A stretch of DNA of 55,911 nt from an uncultured Roseburia sp. (GTDB lineage: Bacteria > Bacillota > Clostridia > Lachnospirales > Lachnospiraceae), in NCBI GenBank assembly GCA_947088345.1, contig CAMUGE010000015.1, forward strand, positions 1 to 55,911. The letters run 5' to 3'. This document shows positions 44,842-53,312 of the stretch, piece after piece. Within the stretch, counting starts at the first letter, position 1, and each line of letters opens with the position of its first letter. A program made the translations under genes and the position numbers. Under the pieces are notes generated by a model. The model had not been told where the DNA came from and searched no databases. It saw nothing but the letters and a program-made list of their open reading frames with translations.

Positions 44842-45561
44842 ATGAATTTTGCGGTAATTTTGGCCGGAGGGAGCGGTTTGCGAACACAGCAGTCCGTTCC
44901 AAAGCAGTTTATCAGTATTTATGAAAAACCGATTATTATCTATACACTGGAAGCATTTCAGAAACATGATAGTATAGATGGTATCGTAGTGTCCTGTATT
45001 GAAGGGTGGCAGGATGTCTTAAAAGGTTATGCATCAGCGGCGGGTATTACAAAATTAAAGCGGATTGTGGACGGCGGCGGCAATGGGCAGTCATCTGCCA
45101 GAAACGCGCTGCTTGCCTTAGAGAATGTATGCGGCGGAGAGGATATTGTGGTGATTCACGATGCGGTTCGTCCAATGATCTCCCAGAAAATTATCTCGGA
45201 TTGTATCGAAAAGGCGAAAGAGTTTGGATCAGGGCTTTCTGCAATTCGCTGCCAGGAGACGATTATGCGCACGGAGGATGGAAAAGCCGGTCGTTTTGGG
45301 ATTGACAGAAATGATATTATGCGTGTGCAGACGCCGCAGGCGTACCGTTACGAAAGAGTGCTCTGGGCGCATAAGGAGGCGCTGAAACGGGGAATTACAG
45401 ATTCCGTATACACAAATACGCTGATGTTGGAACTTGGGGAAGAACTGCATTTTTCCTTTGGTTCCAATAAGAATATCAAAATCACAACTTTAGAGGATAT
45501 TGATATTTTTAAGGCGCTGTACGCTACAAAGCGGGATAAGTGGTTAAGACAGAAAGCATAA
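44842..45561 (+). CDS. IspD/TarI-like cytidylyltransferase
   Basis: 239 aa from the ATG at 44842 with GGGGGG. The signature is ILAGGSGLRTQQSVPKQF with the Arg present; HDAVRPM and the C-terminal TTLEDIDIFKAL are conserved. Likely makes a CDP-alcohol or CDP-alditol donor (such as CDP-ribitol or another CDP-sugar) for the transferases of this cluster; use as the isoprenoid enzyme is less likely given the context and the tandem copy. Confidence 0.8.
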   Translation: MNFAVILAGGSGLRTQQSVPKQFISIYEKPIIIYTLEAFQKHDSIDGIVVSCIEGWQDVLKGYASAAGITKLKRIVDGGGNGQSSARNALLALENVCGGEDIVVIHDAVRPMISQKIISDCIEKAKEFGSGLSAIRCQETIMRTEDGKAGRFGIDRNDIMRVQTPQAYRYERVLWAHKEALKRGITDSVYTNTLMLELGEELHFSFGSNKNIKITTLEDIDIFKALYATKRDKWLRQKA

Positions 45562-45613
45562 ATTTTAAAATGCTCCGGGATTGCTGCGTTTCGAATTTTT
45601 AGTAACAAAAGTA

Positions 45614-45642
45614 TTGACACAAATCAGGTTCGGGTTTAATTA
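45614..45642 (+). promoter_or_regulatory. Internal sigma-A-type promoter
   Basis: TTGACA (45614-45619), 17-nt spacer and TAATTA (45637-45642); a good -35 with a weak -10. It lies in the 174-nt gap before the aminotransferase gene and would let the last three genes be expressed separately. Confidence 0.5.
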
Positions 45643-45735
45643 TAACTGAATTTTGGATGGGGCAGCTTAAAAAACATGGAAGGAAGAACTGGTATGACAG
45701 AACAGAGCATAGAAAAGTGTGGAGAGAGGGACAAA

Positions 45736-46803
45736 ATGAAACTGTTTACAGTAGGGCCGGCACAGATGTATTCTCATACATTGGAGGTGCGAAGCCATGT
45801 TGTCCCTTATTTCAGAACCCCGGAATTTTCCGGTCTGATGCTGGAAAACAGGGAAATGTTGTTGGAGCTGATGGATGCGGGAAACGACAGTGAGGTCATG
45901 TTTCTGACTGCGTCCGGCAGCGGGGCGATGGAAGCGTCTGTCATGAATTGTTTTTGGGAAGAAGACAAGCTTCTGATCATTTCAGGGGGAACTTTTGGGG
46001 AGCGCTTTGAAAAGATCTGTGAGATTCATAAAATTCCTTTTGATGCGATAAAGCTTGGGCAGGACGAACAGCTGCTTCCCGAACATCTGGCAGCTTACGA
46101 CGGAAGAGGGTATACGGGACTTTTGGTGAATTTACATGAGACCTATACAGGACAACTGTATGATATTGAAATGATTCATCAATTCTGCCAGAGAAATCAT
46201 CTGTATCTGCTGGTGGATGCGATCAGTACTTTTTTGTGTGATGAATATCATATGAAAAAATATGGCATTGACGTTACAATTGTCAGTTCCCAAAAAGGAC
46301 TGTGTCTGGCGCCCGGACTTTCCCTGGTGACGCTCAGCAGGAAAATGATAGAAGAGAAGATCATGAAACATTCTGCGCAGACGATGTATTTTGATTTTTT
46401 GGATTATCTGAAAAATTTAAAAAGGGGACAGACGCCGTTTACACCTTGCGTTGGGGTGCTGCTGGAATTGAACGATATGCTCAAGACGATAATTCGTAAC
46501 GGCGGAGCGGCGTCCCGTGTAAGCGAAGTAAAAGAAAGATGCGTTTACTTCAGGAAACAGATAGAAAATCTGCCGGTACAGATACCAAAGTTTCCGCTGT
46601 CAAATGCCATTACGCCTCTCCGGTTTGAAAAAAAGATTGCCGGGGATTTTTTTACTTATCTGAAAGATGAGAGAAACATTATGGTAAACCCGGTCGGAGG
46701 TGAACTTGGGAGTTCCAGTATCCGTATCGCGCATATAGGCGATTTGAAGATGGAAGATTACGATATGCTGTTAGAGGAAATGAAACAATTTTTTGTTATG
46801 TAG
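45736..46803 (+). CDS. Class V aminotransferase, 2-aminoethylphosphonate-pyruvate-like
   Basis: 355 aa from the ATG at 45736 (GAGAGGGA upstream; an earlier in-frame ATG at 45676 is less well placed). KLFTVGPAQMY and TASGSGAMEASVMN are typical of AEP/serine-pyruvate transaminases; SSQKGLCLAPG has the PLP Lys. With the LicC-like gene at 47410 and the LicD gene at 38209 it could form a CMP-aminoethylphosphonate-type pathway, as PntC proteins fuse these activities. No phosphoenolpyruvate mutase is in the window, so serine-type or other substrates remain open. Confidence 0.72.
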   Translation: MKLFTVGPAQMYSHTLEVRSHVVPYFRTPEFSGLMLENREMLLELMDAGNDSEVMFLTASGSGAMEASVMNCFWEEDKLLIISGGTFGERFEKICEIHKIPFDAIKLGQDEQLLPEHLAAYDGRGYTGLLVNLHETYTGQLYDIEMIHQFCQRNHLYLLVDAISTFLCDEYHMKKYGIDVTIVSSQKGLCLAPGLSLVTLSRKMIEEKIMKHSAQTMYFDFLDYLKNLKRGQTPFTPCVGVLLELNDMLKTIIRNGGAASRVSEVKERCVYFRKQIENLPVQIPKFPLSNAITPLRFEKKIAGDFFTYLKDERNIMVNPVGGELGSSSIRIAHIGDLKMEDYDMLLEEMKQFFVM

Positions 46804-46839
46804 GTTTTGTGTCTGCTGTCTGTCGGAGGTCGGGAGAAA

Positions 46840-47382
46840 ATGTTAAAAGACGAAGTACTTCGTTATCTGAAAACGTTAAATCCAAATGTAGAGGGAATTA
46901 TTGTCGAACCGGGTAAATTTATCTTTGAAGAAAACGTTAGAATGAATTGCTTTTACTGTGGAAAATACAACCGTAACTGGAGATGTCCGCCCAATCTGCC
47001 GGATCTTGATTATCGCAAAATGATGGGTGAATACGAATATGGACTGATTGTGCAGATTGCTCTCGAAATCAGACAGCAGAACGATTATGAAAAGATTAGA
47101 AATGATTCCAGCGTGATTTTGCATAAAGTATTGCTGGAGTTGGAAAAGTGGATGTATCAGCATAACAGTTCCAACGCTATTTCATTTATTGGAGGGTCCT
47201 GTAAATTATGTAAAGGAGGGTGCGGAAAGGAACGCTGTAATCATCCGTATCTGTCACGGACGCCTTTGGAGGCATTGGGGGTAAATATAGTAAAAAGCAT
47301 GAAAGAATATGGCGTGGATATCAGCTTTCCGACAGATAAGGCAATCAAACGAGTCGGGCTTCTGCTTTGGCAGGAGCCATAG
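46840..47382 (+). CDS. DUF2284 metal-binding protein
   Basis: 180 aa. Conserved cysteines: NCFYCGKYNRNWRCPP and CKLCKGGCGKERC near the C-terminus, the DUF2284 pattern of a predicted iron-sulfur or zinc protein. The family has no settled function. Inside a glycan operon it may assist the aminotransferase-linked pathway; that is inference. Confidence 0.72.
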   Translation: MLKDEVLRYLKTLNPNVEGIIVEPGKFIFEENVRMNCFYCGKYNRNWRCPPNLPDLDYRKMMGEYEYGLIVQIALEIRQQNDYEKIRNDSSVILHKVLLELEKWMYQHNSSNAISFIGGSCKLCKGGCGKERCNHPYLSRTPLEALGVNIVKSMKEYGVDISFPTDKAIKRVGLLLWQEP

Positions 47383-47409
47383 CAGCCAATAAAGGCAGGA
47401 AGGGGAAAA

Positions 47410-48120
47410 ATGAAATACATATTTTTAGTTGCGGGGAAAGGTTCCAGACTGCAGCCGCTGACGCTGGACAACCCGAAATCAATGTTTCGTCTGGATCAGA
47501 ATACAACGCTGATTACGAGGATGGTTAATTTGATCCGTAAGTATGATGCGGAGGCGGATATTGTGGTAGTGACCGGCCATAAGCGTCAGAGTATTGAGCA
47601 GGAGCTGGAACATGTTACTTTTATAAACAACCCGTTTTATGAGGTGACAAATTCCATTGCCTCTCTTTGGTTTGCAAGGGAACATCTGGACTCTGATAAT
47701 ATCGTTTTAATTGACGGGGATATTGTCATGTCGCGGGAATTGGTGTGTGATGTTGTATGCAGGCCGACAGAACATGCCATGGTGCTGCTGGACAGTTCAA
47801 TTAACGAGGACGGCGATTACAACGTTCAGGTATCGGGCGAGCGTGTTCTTGTCATGAGCAAGGATCTTGATGTTTATTACGGAGAATACGCGGGGATCAC
47901 AAAGCTTGACCGAAAAAGCGCGCTTGCCATGCGCGATGAAATAGAGAGTATGGTGGAAAGCGGATATTATGACCAGTGGTATGAGAATGCATTGGTTCAG
48001 ATGATATTCAAAGATGATTTTGCGCTCTTTTACAAGGATATTTCAGATTATGAGTGGACGGAAGTTGACGGTGTCAGCGATCTCATACATGCAAAAAATA
48101 TTCATATGAAAGAAATGTAA
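47410..48120 (+). CDS. LicC-like nucleotidyltransferase
   Basis: 236 aa. FLVAGKGSRLQPLT is the LicC/NTP-transferase signature, NPKSMFRL completes it, and VLIDGDIVMS has the metal Asp. LicC activates phosphocholine with CTP for LicD. The combination with the AEP-type aminotransferase suggests the alternative that it activates 2-aminoethylphosphonate (PntC-like). Last gene of the glycan operon. Confidence 0.78.
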   Translation: MKYIFLVAGKGSRLQPLTLDNPKSMFRLDQNTTLITRMVNLIRKYDAEADIVVVTGHKRQSIEQELEHVTFINNPFYEVTNSIASLWFAREHLDSDNIVLIDGDIVMSRELVCDVVCRPTEHAMVLLDSSINEDGDYNVQVSGERVLVMSKDLDVYYGEYAGITKLDRKSALAMRDEIESMVESGYYDQWYENALVQMIFKDDFALFYKDISDYEWTEVDGVSDLIHAKNIHMKEM

Positions 48121-48121
48121 T

Positions 48122-48167
48122 GCAGAAAGCATGAGAACGGCGATATGTATCGCTTCTGTCATTCTGC
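48122..48167. terminator. Possible two-way terminator between convergent genes
   Basis: GCAGAA (48122-48127) pairs with TTCTGC (48162-48167), and inside it AGAA-CG-GCGAT pairs with ATCGC-TTCT around an ATGT loop. It lies between the convergent LicC-like and LysR genes. No clear T tract, so termination is only plausible. Confidence 0.4.
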
Positions 48168-49037
48168 GCGCTGATGCGCTAAATCAAAGAAATCCTGCAT
48201 AATCGGGGAAATAAATTTGTTTTCATGATAAATCAGATAATAATAACGTTTTAAATTTACGTCTTTCAGCGAAAAAGAGAAGATCTGATGTGTGCGCAGC
48301 TGTTTTTCCAGCATACGTTTGGGCAGAATAGATATACCAAGTCCCGCGCATACAGCGTTGATTAAGGCGGCGGTACTTGTGCTTTCCCAGACCGGGTCAA
48401 TAAAAAAGTCTTTCAGGGCAAAAATTGACTCGGCCAGTTCCCTTGTGCCGCTGTTTTTTTCGCGCATCAGAAAGCGTTCGTTCTTTAGCGTTTCCAGTTC
48501 TACGTCCGTCTTGTCTGCAAGGGGATGAAATCGTCCGCAGACCGGAATCAGCTCGTCCTCCATTATAATTTCAGAGCGGATTTTATCGGAGTGGACTCTT
48601 CCCTCAATCAGCGCGATGTCCAGATTGTTTTCTAAAATATTCTTCTCTATGATATCCGAACTGTCGACTTTGACATAAGTGTCAAGCTCCGGATATTTTC
48701 TTAAAAATTCCGTCAGCAGACGGGGAAGTATACACGATCCGATACTGATGCTTGAGCCGATGCGCAGCTTTCCGTTTGTATTCCAGTTTTTCATCTCGCC
48801 ATCCATTTCCTGATAGAGAGAAAGCAGGCGCACTGCGTCAGGATACAGATGCAGGGCGGCTTCTGTGGCGCGGATGCCGCGTCCGGAGCGTTCAAACAAT
48901 TTTGTGCCGTAATGCTGTTCTAACTCGCGAATGGCAAGGCTGGTAGCGGGCTGTGTCAGTCCCAGCTGTCTGGAGGCAGCTGTAATATTCATTTCCTGAT
49001 AGACTGTAACAAAAATCCTTATATGTTTTAAGGTCAT
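48159..49037 (-). CDS. LysR family regulator of the sulfate operon
   Basis: 292 aa; the start at 49037 gives MTLKHIRIF with a GGGGAT ribosome site, rather than the longer frame. Residues 1-60 are the LysR winged helix (NITAASRQLGLTQPATSLAIRELE). Residues about 88-290 form the two-lobed effector domain (LRIGSSISIGSCILP). It is divergent from the sulfate ABC operon, so it most likely controls that operon and itself, as CysB/CysL-type regulators do. The effector (O-acetylserine, sulfide or another) is not visible. Confidence 0.85.
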   Translation of the reverse strand: MTLKHIRIFVTVYQEMNITAASRQLGLTQPATSLAIRELEQHYGTKLFERSGRGIRATEAALHLYPDAVRLLSLYQEMDGEMKNWNTNGKLRIGSSISIGSCILPRLLTEFLRKYPELDTYVKVDSSDIIEKNILENNLDIALIEGRVHSDKIRSEIIMEDELIPVCGRFHPLADKTDVELETLKNERFLMREKNSGTRELAESIFALKDFFIDPVWESTSTAALINAVCAGLGISILPKRMLEKQLRTHQIFSFSLKDVNLKRYYYLIYHENKFISPIMQDFFDLAHQRAE

Positions 49038-49055
49038 AATAATCCCCATTTCTAC

Positions 49056-49094
49056 ATTGCGAACTGCGTTCGCAATGCGAACCGCGTTCGCATT
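49056..49094. repeat. Two overlapping perfect palindromes
   Basis: ATTGCGAAC-TGC-GTTCGCAAT (49056-49076) and AATGCGAAC-CGC-GTTCGCATT (49074-49094) share their junction. Both have GCGAAC/GTTCGC arms with a 3-nt centre. They lie just upstream of the LysR start. They may be operators of the regulator or of another factor; they resemble no terminator. Confidence 0.75.
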
Positions 49095-49174
49095 CCGGCG
49101 CCTGTGTTCTGCTGTCTTTCCAATTATATAGAAATAGAAACTCATTGTCAAATCATATCATTTCCACATAAAAC

Positions 49175-49190
49175 ATATTGAAAACAATAT
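49175..49190. promoter_or_regulatory. Candidate LysR-type binding site
   Basis: ATATTG-AAAA-CAATAT is a perfect dyad of the T-N11-A kind. Its centre is about 73 nt before the expected transcription start of the sulfate-binding gene, close to the usual -65 position of LysR recognition sites. Confidence 0.5.
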
Positions 49191-49218
49191 AGATATATTA
49201 AAAAAATGAAATATATAG

Positions 49219-49248
49219 TTGCTTTTACCTGAATTACTGTTATATACT
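49219..49248 (+). promoter_or_regulatory. Promoter of the sulfate transport operon
   Basis: TTGCTT (49219-49224), an 18-nt spacer and TATACT (49243-49248). It reads into the binding-protein gene at 49329. Confidence 0.6.
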
Positions 49249-49328
49249 ATTCTGGAAAAAAGAGGCAGAATTCATTTTGTTTACAGTCTGCTAATAAAAG
49301 AAAAAACAGATTAATATGGAGGTTTCCT

Positions 49329-50366
49329 ATGAGAAAGAACTGGGGAAAGGGTTTGATTGCTTTGGGGCTGGCTGTCTGTGTGTTTGGAACGGGATGCACA
49401 TACGGCTCTGACGGGAATGCAAGAGACAATAACGGCGCGGGAAGAGAATTGTTAAATGTTTCCTATGATCCGACGCGGGAATTTTATGCTTCCTACAATG
49501 AGTTGTTTTCGGAATACTGGCGTGAGAAGAGCGGCGAGGAGATCAGCGTGACACAGTCGCATGGCGGTTCCGGTTCGCAGGCGCGTTCCGTAATCGAGGG
49601 AAACGAGGCCGATGTCGTGACGCTTGCGCTTGCGCGCGATGTCATGGCAATTGAACAGGCCGGGCTGATCGAGGACGGATGGTTGGCGGAGTTTGAGGGT
49701 GAGAGCGCGCCCTATACATCCACAATTGTGTTTCTGGTGCGCAAGGGCAACGAAAAGGAGATAAAAGACTGGGACGATCTGGTCAGAGAAGGGGTCGGCG
49801 TGATTACGCCCAATCCCAAGACCAGCGGCGGCGCATGCTGGAATTTTCTTGCGGCATGGGCTTACTGGCAGCAGCAGGACGGCGGCGATACGGAAGCGAC
49901 AAAAGAATATATGAAAGAGCTGTATCAAAATGTGCTTGTGCTTGATTCCGGGGCCAGAGGCGCAACAAATACGTTTGTGGAAAACGGGCAGGGCGATGTT
50001 TTAATTGCCTGGGAAAACGAGGCATATCTCTCTATGCAGGAATATCCGGATCAGTATGAGATTGTGACGCCGAGTATCAGTATTCTGGCGCAGCCTTCTG
50101 TAGCGGTGGTGGATGGCAATGCAAAGGCACATGGAACGGAGGAGTTGGCAAAAGCATATCTGGAATATCTCTACAGTGAAGATGCGCAGCGCCTGGCCGG
50201 CGAGAATTTCTATCGTCCGTCCAACGAGAAGATTTTGCAGGAGTTTTCCGGTCAGTTTAATCTGGATATGAATCTGACCACAATCGAAGAGTTTGGCGGA
50301 TGGGACGCGGCCTATGAGACATTTTTTAACGACGGCGCGATCTTTGATCAGATTTATGAGAATTGA
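49329..50366 (+). CDS. Sulfate/thiosulfate-binding lipoprotein
   Basis: 345 aa. Signal peptide with lipobox FGTGC (cleavage before Cys22). The mature protein matches the Sbp/CysP family: [40 protein letters not shown] and [11 protein letters not shown], all oxyanion-binding or fold-defining strings. It captures sulfate or thiosulfate outside the membrane and delivers it to CysT/CysW. GGAGG precedes the ATG. Confidence 0.93.
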   Translation: MRKNWGKGLIALGLAVCVFGTGCTYGSDGNARDNNGAGRELLNVSYDPTREFYASYNELFSEYWREKSGEEISVTQSHGGSGSQARSVIEGNEADVVTLALARDVMAIEQAGLIEDGWLAEFEGESAPYTSTIVFLVRKGNEKEIKDWDDLVREGVGVITPNPKTSGGACWNFLAAWAYWQQQDGGDTEATKEYMKELYQNVLVLDSGARGATNTFVENGQGDVLIAWENEAYLSMQEYPDQYEIVTPSISILAQPSVAVVDGNAKAHGTEELAKAYLEYLYSEDAQRLAGENFYRPSNEKILQEFSGQFNLDMNLTTIEEFGGWDAAYETFFNDGAIFDQIYEN

Positions 50367-50373
50367 GGGGCAT

Positions 50374-51225
50374 ATGGAACAGCAGATTATAAAGGTAAAA
50401 AACAAAAAGGGCGTAAAAGTAATTCCGGGATTTAAACTTTCGTTTGGCGTTACAGTTTCGATGCTTGGTCTTCTTGTATTGATTCCGCTCGCGTCCATTT
50501 TTCTTGGCGCGGGAAAACTTGAGTTTCGGGAATTTATAGAAGTTGTGACTTCGCGCCAGGTGTTGTCGGGATATGCTGTAAGTTTTACCTGCGCGTTTGC
50601 CGCGGCTCTTATCAATGCAGTATTTGGGTTGATACTTGCATGGGTGCTTGTGCGGTATGATTTTTTCGGAAAGCGTCTGATGGACGGACTTATTGAGCTG
50701 CCGTTTGCGCTGCCGACTGCCGTCGCGGGAATATCGCTGACTTATCTCTATTCGGACAAGGGGTGGATTGGAGCTTTTTTTGACCATTTCGGTATAAAGA
50801 TTGCATATACGCGCATTGGAATTATGGTTGCCATGATTTTTGTCGGCATACCGTTCGTCGTTAGGTCGGTGCAGCCGGTATTAATGAAGATGGACAGACA
50901 GTATGAGGAGGCGGCCATGATGCTTGGAGCAGGAAGTGGAACCATATTTTTTCGAGTGGTTCTGCCGGAATTATTTCCGGCTCTTTTGGCCGGATTCGGA
51001 CTGGCGCTGGCAAGAGGAATCGGGGAGTACGGAAGCGTTGTGTTTATCGCCGGAAATATTCCGTATCAGACACAGATTGCGCCTCTTCTTATTATGACGA
51101 AGCTGGAACAGTATAAATATGCGGATGCGACCGCAATTGCACTTGTGCTGCTTATACTGTCGTTTGTTTTGATGCTGGCGATTAATTCGGTACAGCTTTC
51201 CATGCAAAAGTTTTGCAAAGGGTGA
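50374..51225 (+). CDS. cysT: Sulfate ABC transporter permease CysT (CysU)
   Basis: 283 aa from the ATG at 50374 with GAGGGG upstream. About six transmembrane segments, starting SFGVTVSMLGLLVLIPLASIF-like. The EAA loop is YEEAAMMLGAGSGTIFFRVVLPE, near residue 180, where the ATPase docks. Second gene of the operon, 7 nt after the binding protein. Confidence 0.92.
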   Translation: MEQQIIKVKNKKGVKVIPGFKLSFGVTVSMLGLLVLIPLASIFLGAGKLEFREFIEVVTSRQVLSGYAVSFTCAFAAALINAVFGLILAWVLVRYDFFGKRLMDGLIELPFALPTAVAGISLTYLYSDKGWIGAFFDHFGIKIAYTRIGIMVAMIFVGIPFVVRSVQPVLMKMDRQYEEAAMMLGAGSGTIFFRVVLPELFPALLAGFGLALARGIGEYGSVVFIAGNIPYQTQIAPLLIMTKLEQYKYADATAIALVLLILSFVLMLAINSVQLSMQKFCKG

Positions 51226-51241
51226 GAAAGGCGGGAAAATT

Positions 51242-52135
51242 TTGTCGAAAAAGAGAGATTACAGAGAATATACAAAAGGGGACGGTATTGAATCCATTCA
51301 AAAAGTAGTTCGTCCGCCGGCAGACAGTTCGTCAAAAATTGTAAAATATAGTCTGATTGCGGTTGCCGCGCTGTTTTTATTTGTCATGCTTGTGCTGCCG
51401 CTTTTTGTGGTTTTGGTAAATGCGCTTCGGGATGGTTTTGCGGCATTTTGCGATGCAGTATTCGACGAGTATACTGTAAAAGCGTTAAAACTTACACTTT
51501 CTGCGACTGTTTGTTCTGTGGCAGTGAATACGGTATTTGGGGTGTTTGCTTCCTATTTGCTTTCAAAATTTTATTTCAGGGGACGGCAGCTGCTTGCCGC
51601 GCTGATAGACCTGCCGTTTTCAATTTCCCCGGTGATTGCGGGGCTGATTTTTATCCTGACATTCGGGAATGTCGGCTGGATGGGGGATTTTTTAAAAGAG
51701 CACGGTATCAAGATTGTGTTTGCGGTACCGGGCGTTTTGCTGGCGACCATATTTGTTACGTTTCCGTTTGTATTCCGCGAACTGTTCCCTGTGATGAATG
51801 CGCAGGGGCGCGATGAGGAGGAGGCCGCGGCTCTGATGGGGGCGGGCGGTCTGACCGTTTTTTTTCGGATTACGTTTCCGCATATTAAGTGGGCTCTGCT
51901 TTATGGCGTTATTCTATGCAGCGCGCGCGCGATGGGAGAATTTGGAGCGGTTTCGGTGATCTCCGGACATCTGAGAGGAAAGACAAATACGCTGCCGCTC
52001 CATGTCGAGATACTTTACAATGAATTTAACACAACGGCCGCATTTGCCGTGTCCTCCATACTCGTGTTTCTTGCGGTACTTGTGCTGATTGCGCGGACAT
52101 TTGCGGAGGCAAAATGCAGGGGAGGGGAAGAATAG
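51242..52135 (+). CDS. cysW: Sulfate ABC transporter permease CysW
   Basis: 297 aa from a TTG at 51242. A 40-residue basic and acidic N-terminus precedes six transmembrane segments. EAA loop: EEEAAALMGAGGLTVFFRITFPH. Pairs with CysT to form the membrane channel. The stop is 2 nt before the CysA start. Confidence 0.92.
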   Translation: MSKKRDYREYTKGDGIESIQKVVRPPADSSSKIVKYSLIAVAALFLFVMLVLPLFVVLVNALRDGFAAFCDAVFDEYTVKALKLTLSATVCSVAVNTVFGVFASYLLSKFYFRGRQLLAALIDLPFSISPVIAGLIFILTFGNVGWMGDFLKEHGIKIVFAVPGVLLATIFVTFPFVFRELFPVMNAQGRDEEEAAALMGAGGLTVFFRITFPHIKWALLYGVILCSARAMGEFGAVSVISGHLRGKTNTLPLHVEILYNEFNTTAAFAVSSILVFLAVLVLIARTFAEAKCRGGEE

Positions 52136-52137
52136 CC

Positions 52138-52875
52138 ATGTATGTGGAATTAAAAAACATCAATAAAACATTCGACGGATTTTTGGCGTCCAATGATGTT
52201 AATTTCGGGGTGGAAGCCGGACATCTTGCAGCTCTTCTTGGGCCGAGCGGGAGCGGGAAGACGACAATTTTAAGAATGATTGCGGGACTTGATGCGCCCG
52301 ATTCCGGAGACATCTTTATCAATGGAGAAAGAGTAAACGATCTTGCTGGAAGCAAGCGCGGGATCGGGTTTGTTTTTCAAAATTATGCGCTGTTTCGCTA
52401 TATGACAGTTGCAGATAATATAGCATTCGGGCTAAAAGTGAAAAAACAGAAAAAAGCGCAGATCAAAGAAAAGGTAGACGAACTGCTGGAGCTGATTTCG
52501 ATGAAAGATCTTGGGAAGCGCTATCCGCATCAGTTATCCGGCGGTCAGCGCCAGCGCGTTGCATTTGCCAGGGCGCTGGCGCCAGACCCCAAGCTTTTGC
52601 TCTTAGATGAACCGTTTGCCGCAATTGACGCAAAAGTGCGGCGGGAATTGCGTTCCTGGCTAAAAGAGATGATCGGGCGCGTCAGCGTCACTAGTATATT
52701 TGTGACACATGACCAGGAGGAAGCGATGGAGGTTTCAGATACGATCATTATTACAAATCAGGGATGTGTCGAACAGATCGGTACGCCGGAAGAGATCTGT
52801 TTTCATCCGCAGACAGATTTTGTGGCAGACTTTATTGATGCGGCGCGTTTTGAGGCTATGATGACAATTCGATAA
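52138..52875 (+). CDS. cysA: Sulfate ABC transporter ATPase CysA, short form
   Basis: 245 aa from the ATG at 52138 with GGAGGGG upstream. Walker A GPSGSGKTT, Q-loop FQNYALF, signature LSGGQRQRVAFA, Walker B LLLDEPFAAID and switch His VTHDQEEAM are all present. It ends after the ATPase core; the C-terminal TOBE-like regulatory region of longer CysA proteins (about 350 aa) is missing. That may be normal for this lineage, or a sign of truncation. Confidence 0.92.
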   Translation: MYVELKNINKTFDGFLASNDVNFGVEAGHLAALLGPSGSGKTTILRMIAGLDAPDSGDIFINGERVNDLAGSKRGIGFVFQNYALFRYMTVADNIAFGLKVKKQKKAQIKEKVDELLELISMKDLGKRYPHQLSGGQRQRVAFARALAPDPKLLLLDEPFAAIDAKVRRELRSWLKEMIGRVSVTSIFVTHDQEEAMEVSDTIIITNQGCVEQIGTPEEICFHPQTDFVADFIDAARFEAMMTIR

Positions 52876-52881
52876 AAATGA

Positions 52882-53285
52882 TTGATTTTTATATACGCAA
52901 AAGTTATAATAATCATTATAACTGGGATGATCGGAGAGGGGTTTTGTGATGGAGGTACTGGAAAGTACGGGAATGACAGAACTGTAGTTTTAAAGCTGGC
53001 TGAAACAGATTATCTGGAGGAGGGAAAGGGCAAGGAAAGCAGATACAAAGGAAGAGACAGACAGAAAGCTGGGCGAGCTGCTGAAAGATTAAAGGCAAGA
53101 TTAGCCAAGGCAAAGGAACAGTCAAAAAAGCCGACAGTTGCCGAATTTTTCGATACATATAAGCTGATAGGGCAGGACAAAGTATCTAAAACCTGTTCCT
53201 TTCCAAAATCATATGTCAGTTAGCGCAGGCCGAGGACAGTCAGTACCGAACAGAGGGAACGGGCAAGGCAGATGATGATTGCTAA
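52882..53285 (+). pseudogene. Remnant of an unknown mobile-element gene, apparently frameshifted
   Basis: An open frame to 53223 gives a hydrophobic junk-like start, then a plausible coding stretch rich in Lys and Arg (RDRQKAGRAAERLKARL, KPTVAEFFDTYKLIGQDK). At about 53190 the likely coding frame shifts: the next frame reads NLFLSKIICQLAQAEDSQY and ends with KADDDC at 53285. I do not recognise the family. The joined segment looks like the C-terminal part of a plasmid or transposon protein. No ribosome site at a sensible start. Confidence 0.45.
52902..52923. promoter_or_regulatory. Fur/PerR-like palindrome
   Basis: AGTTATAAT-AATC-ATTATAACT, a 9-bp dyad with a 4-nt centre, similar to but not the same spacing as Fur/PerR boxes. 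No intact gene follows; it may be an orphaned operator. Confidence 0.35.
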
Positions 53286-53312
53286 TAATAAGGCAAAAGG
53301 AGTTTAAGCAAA

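Noticed and set aside
52902-52923. True Fur or PerR box
   Set aside because: The centre is 4 nt instead of 1 and no intact regulated gene follows.
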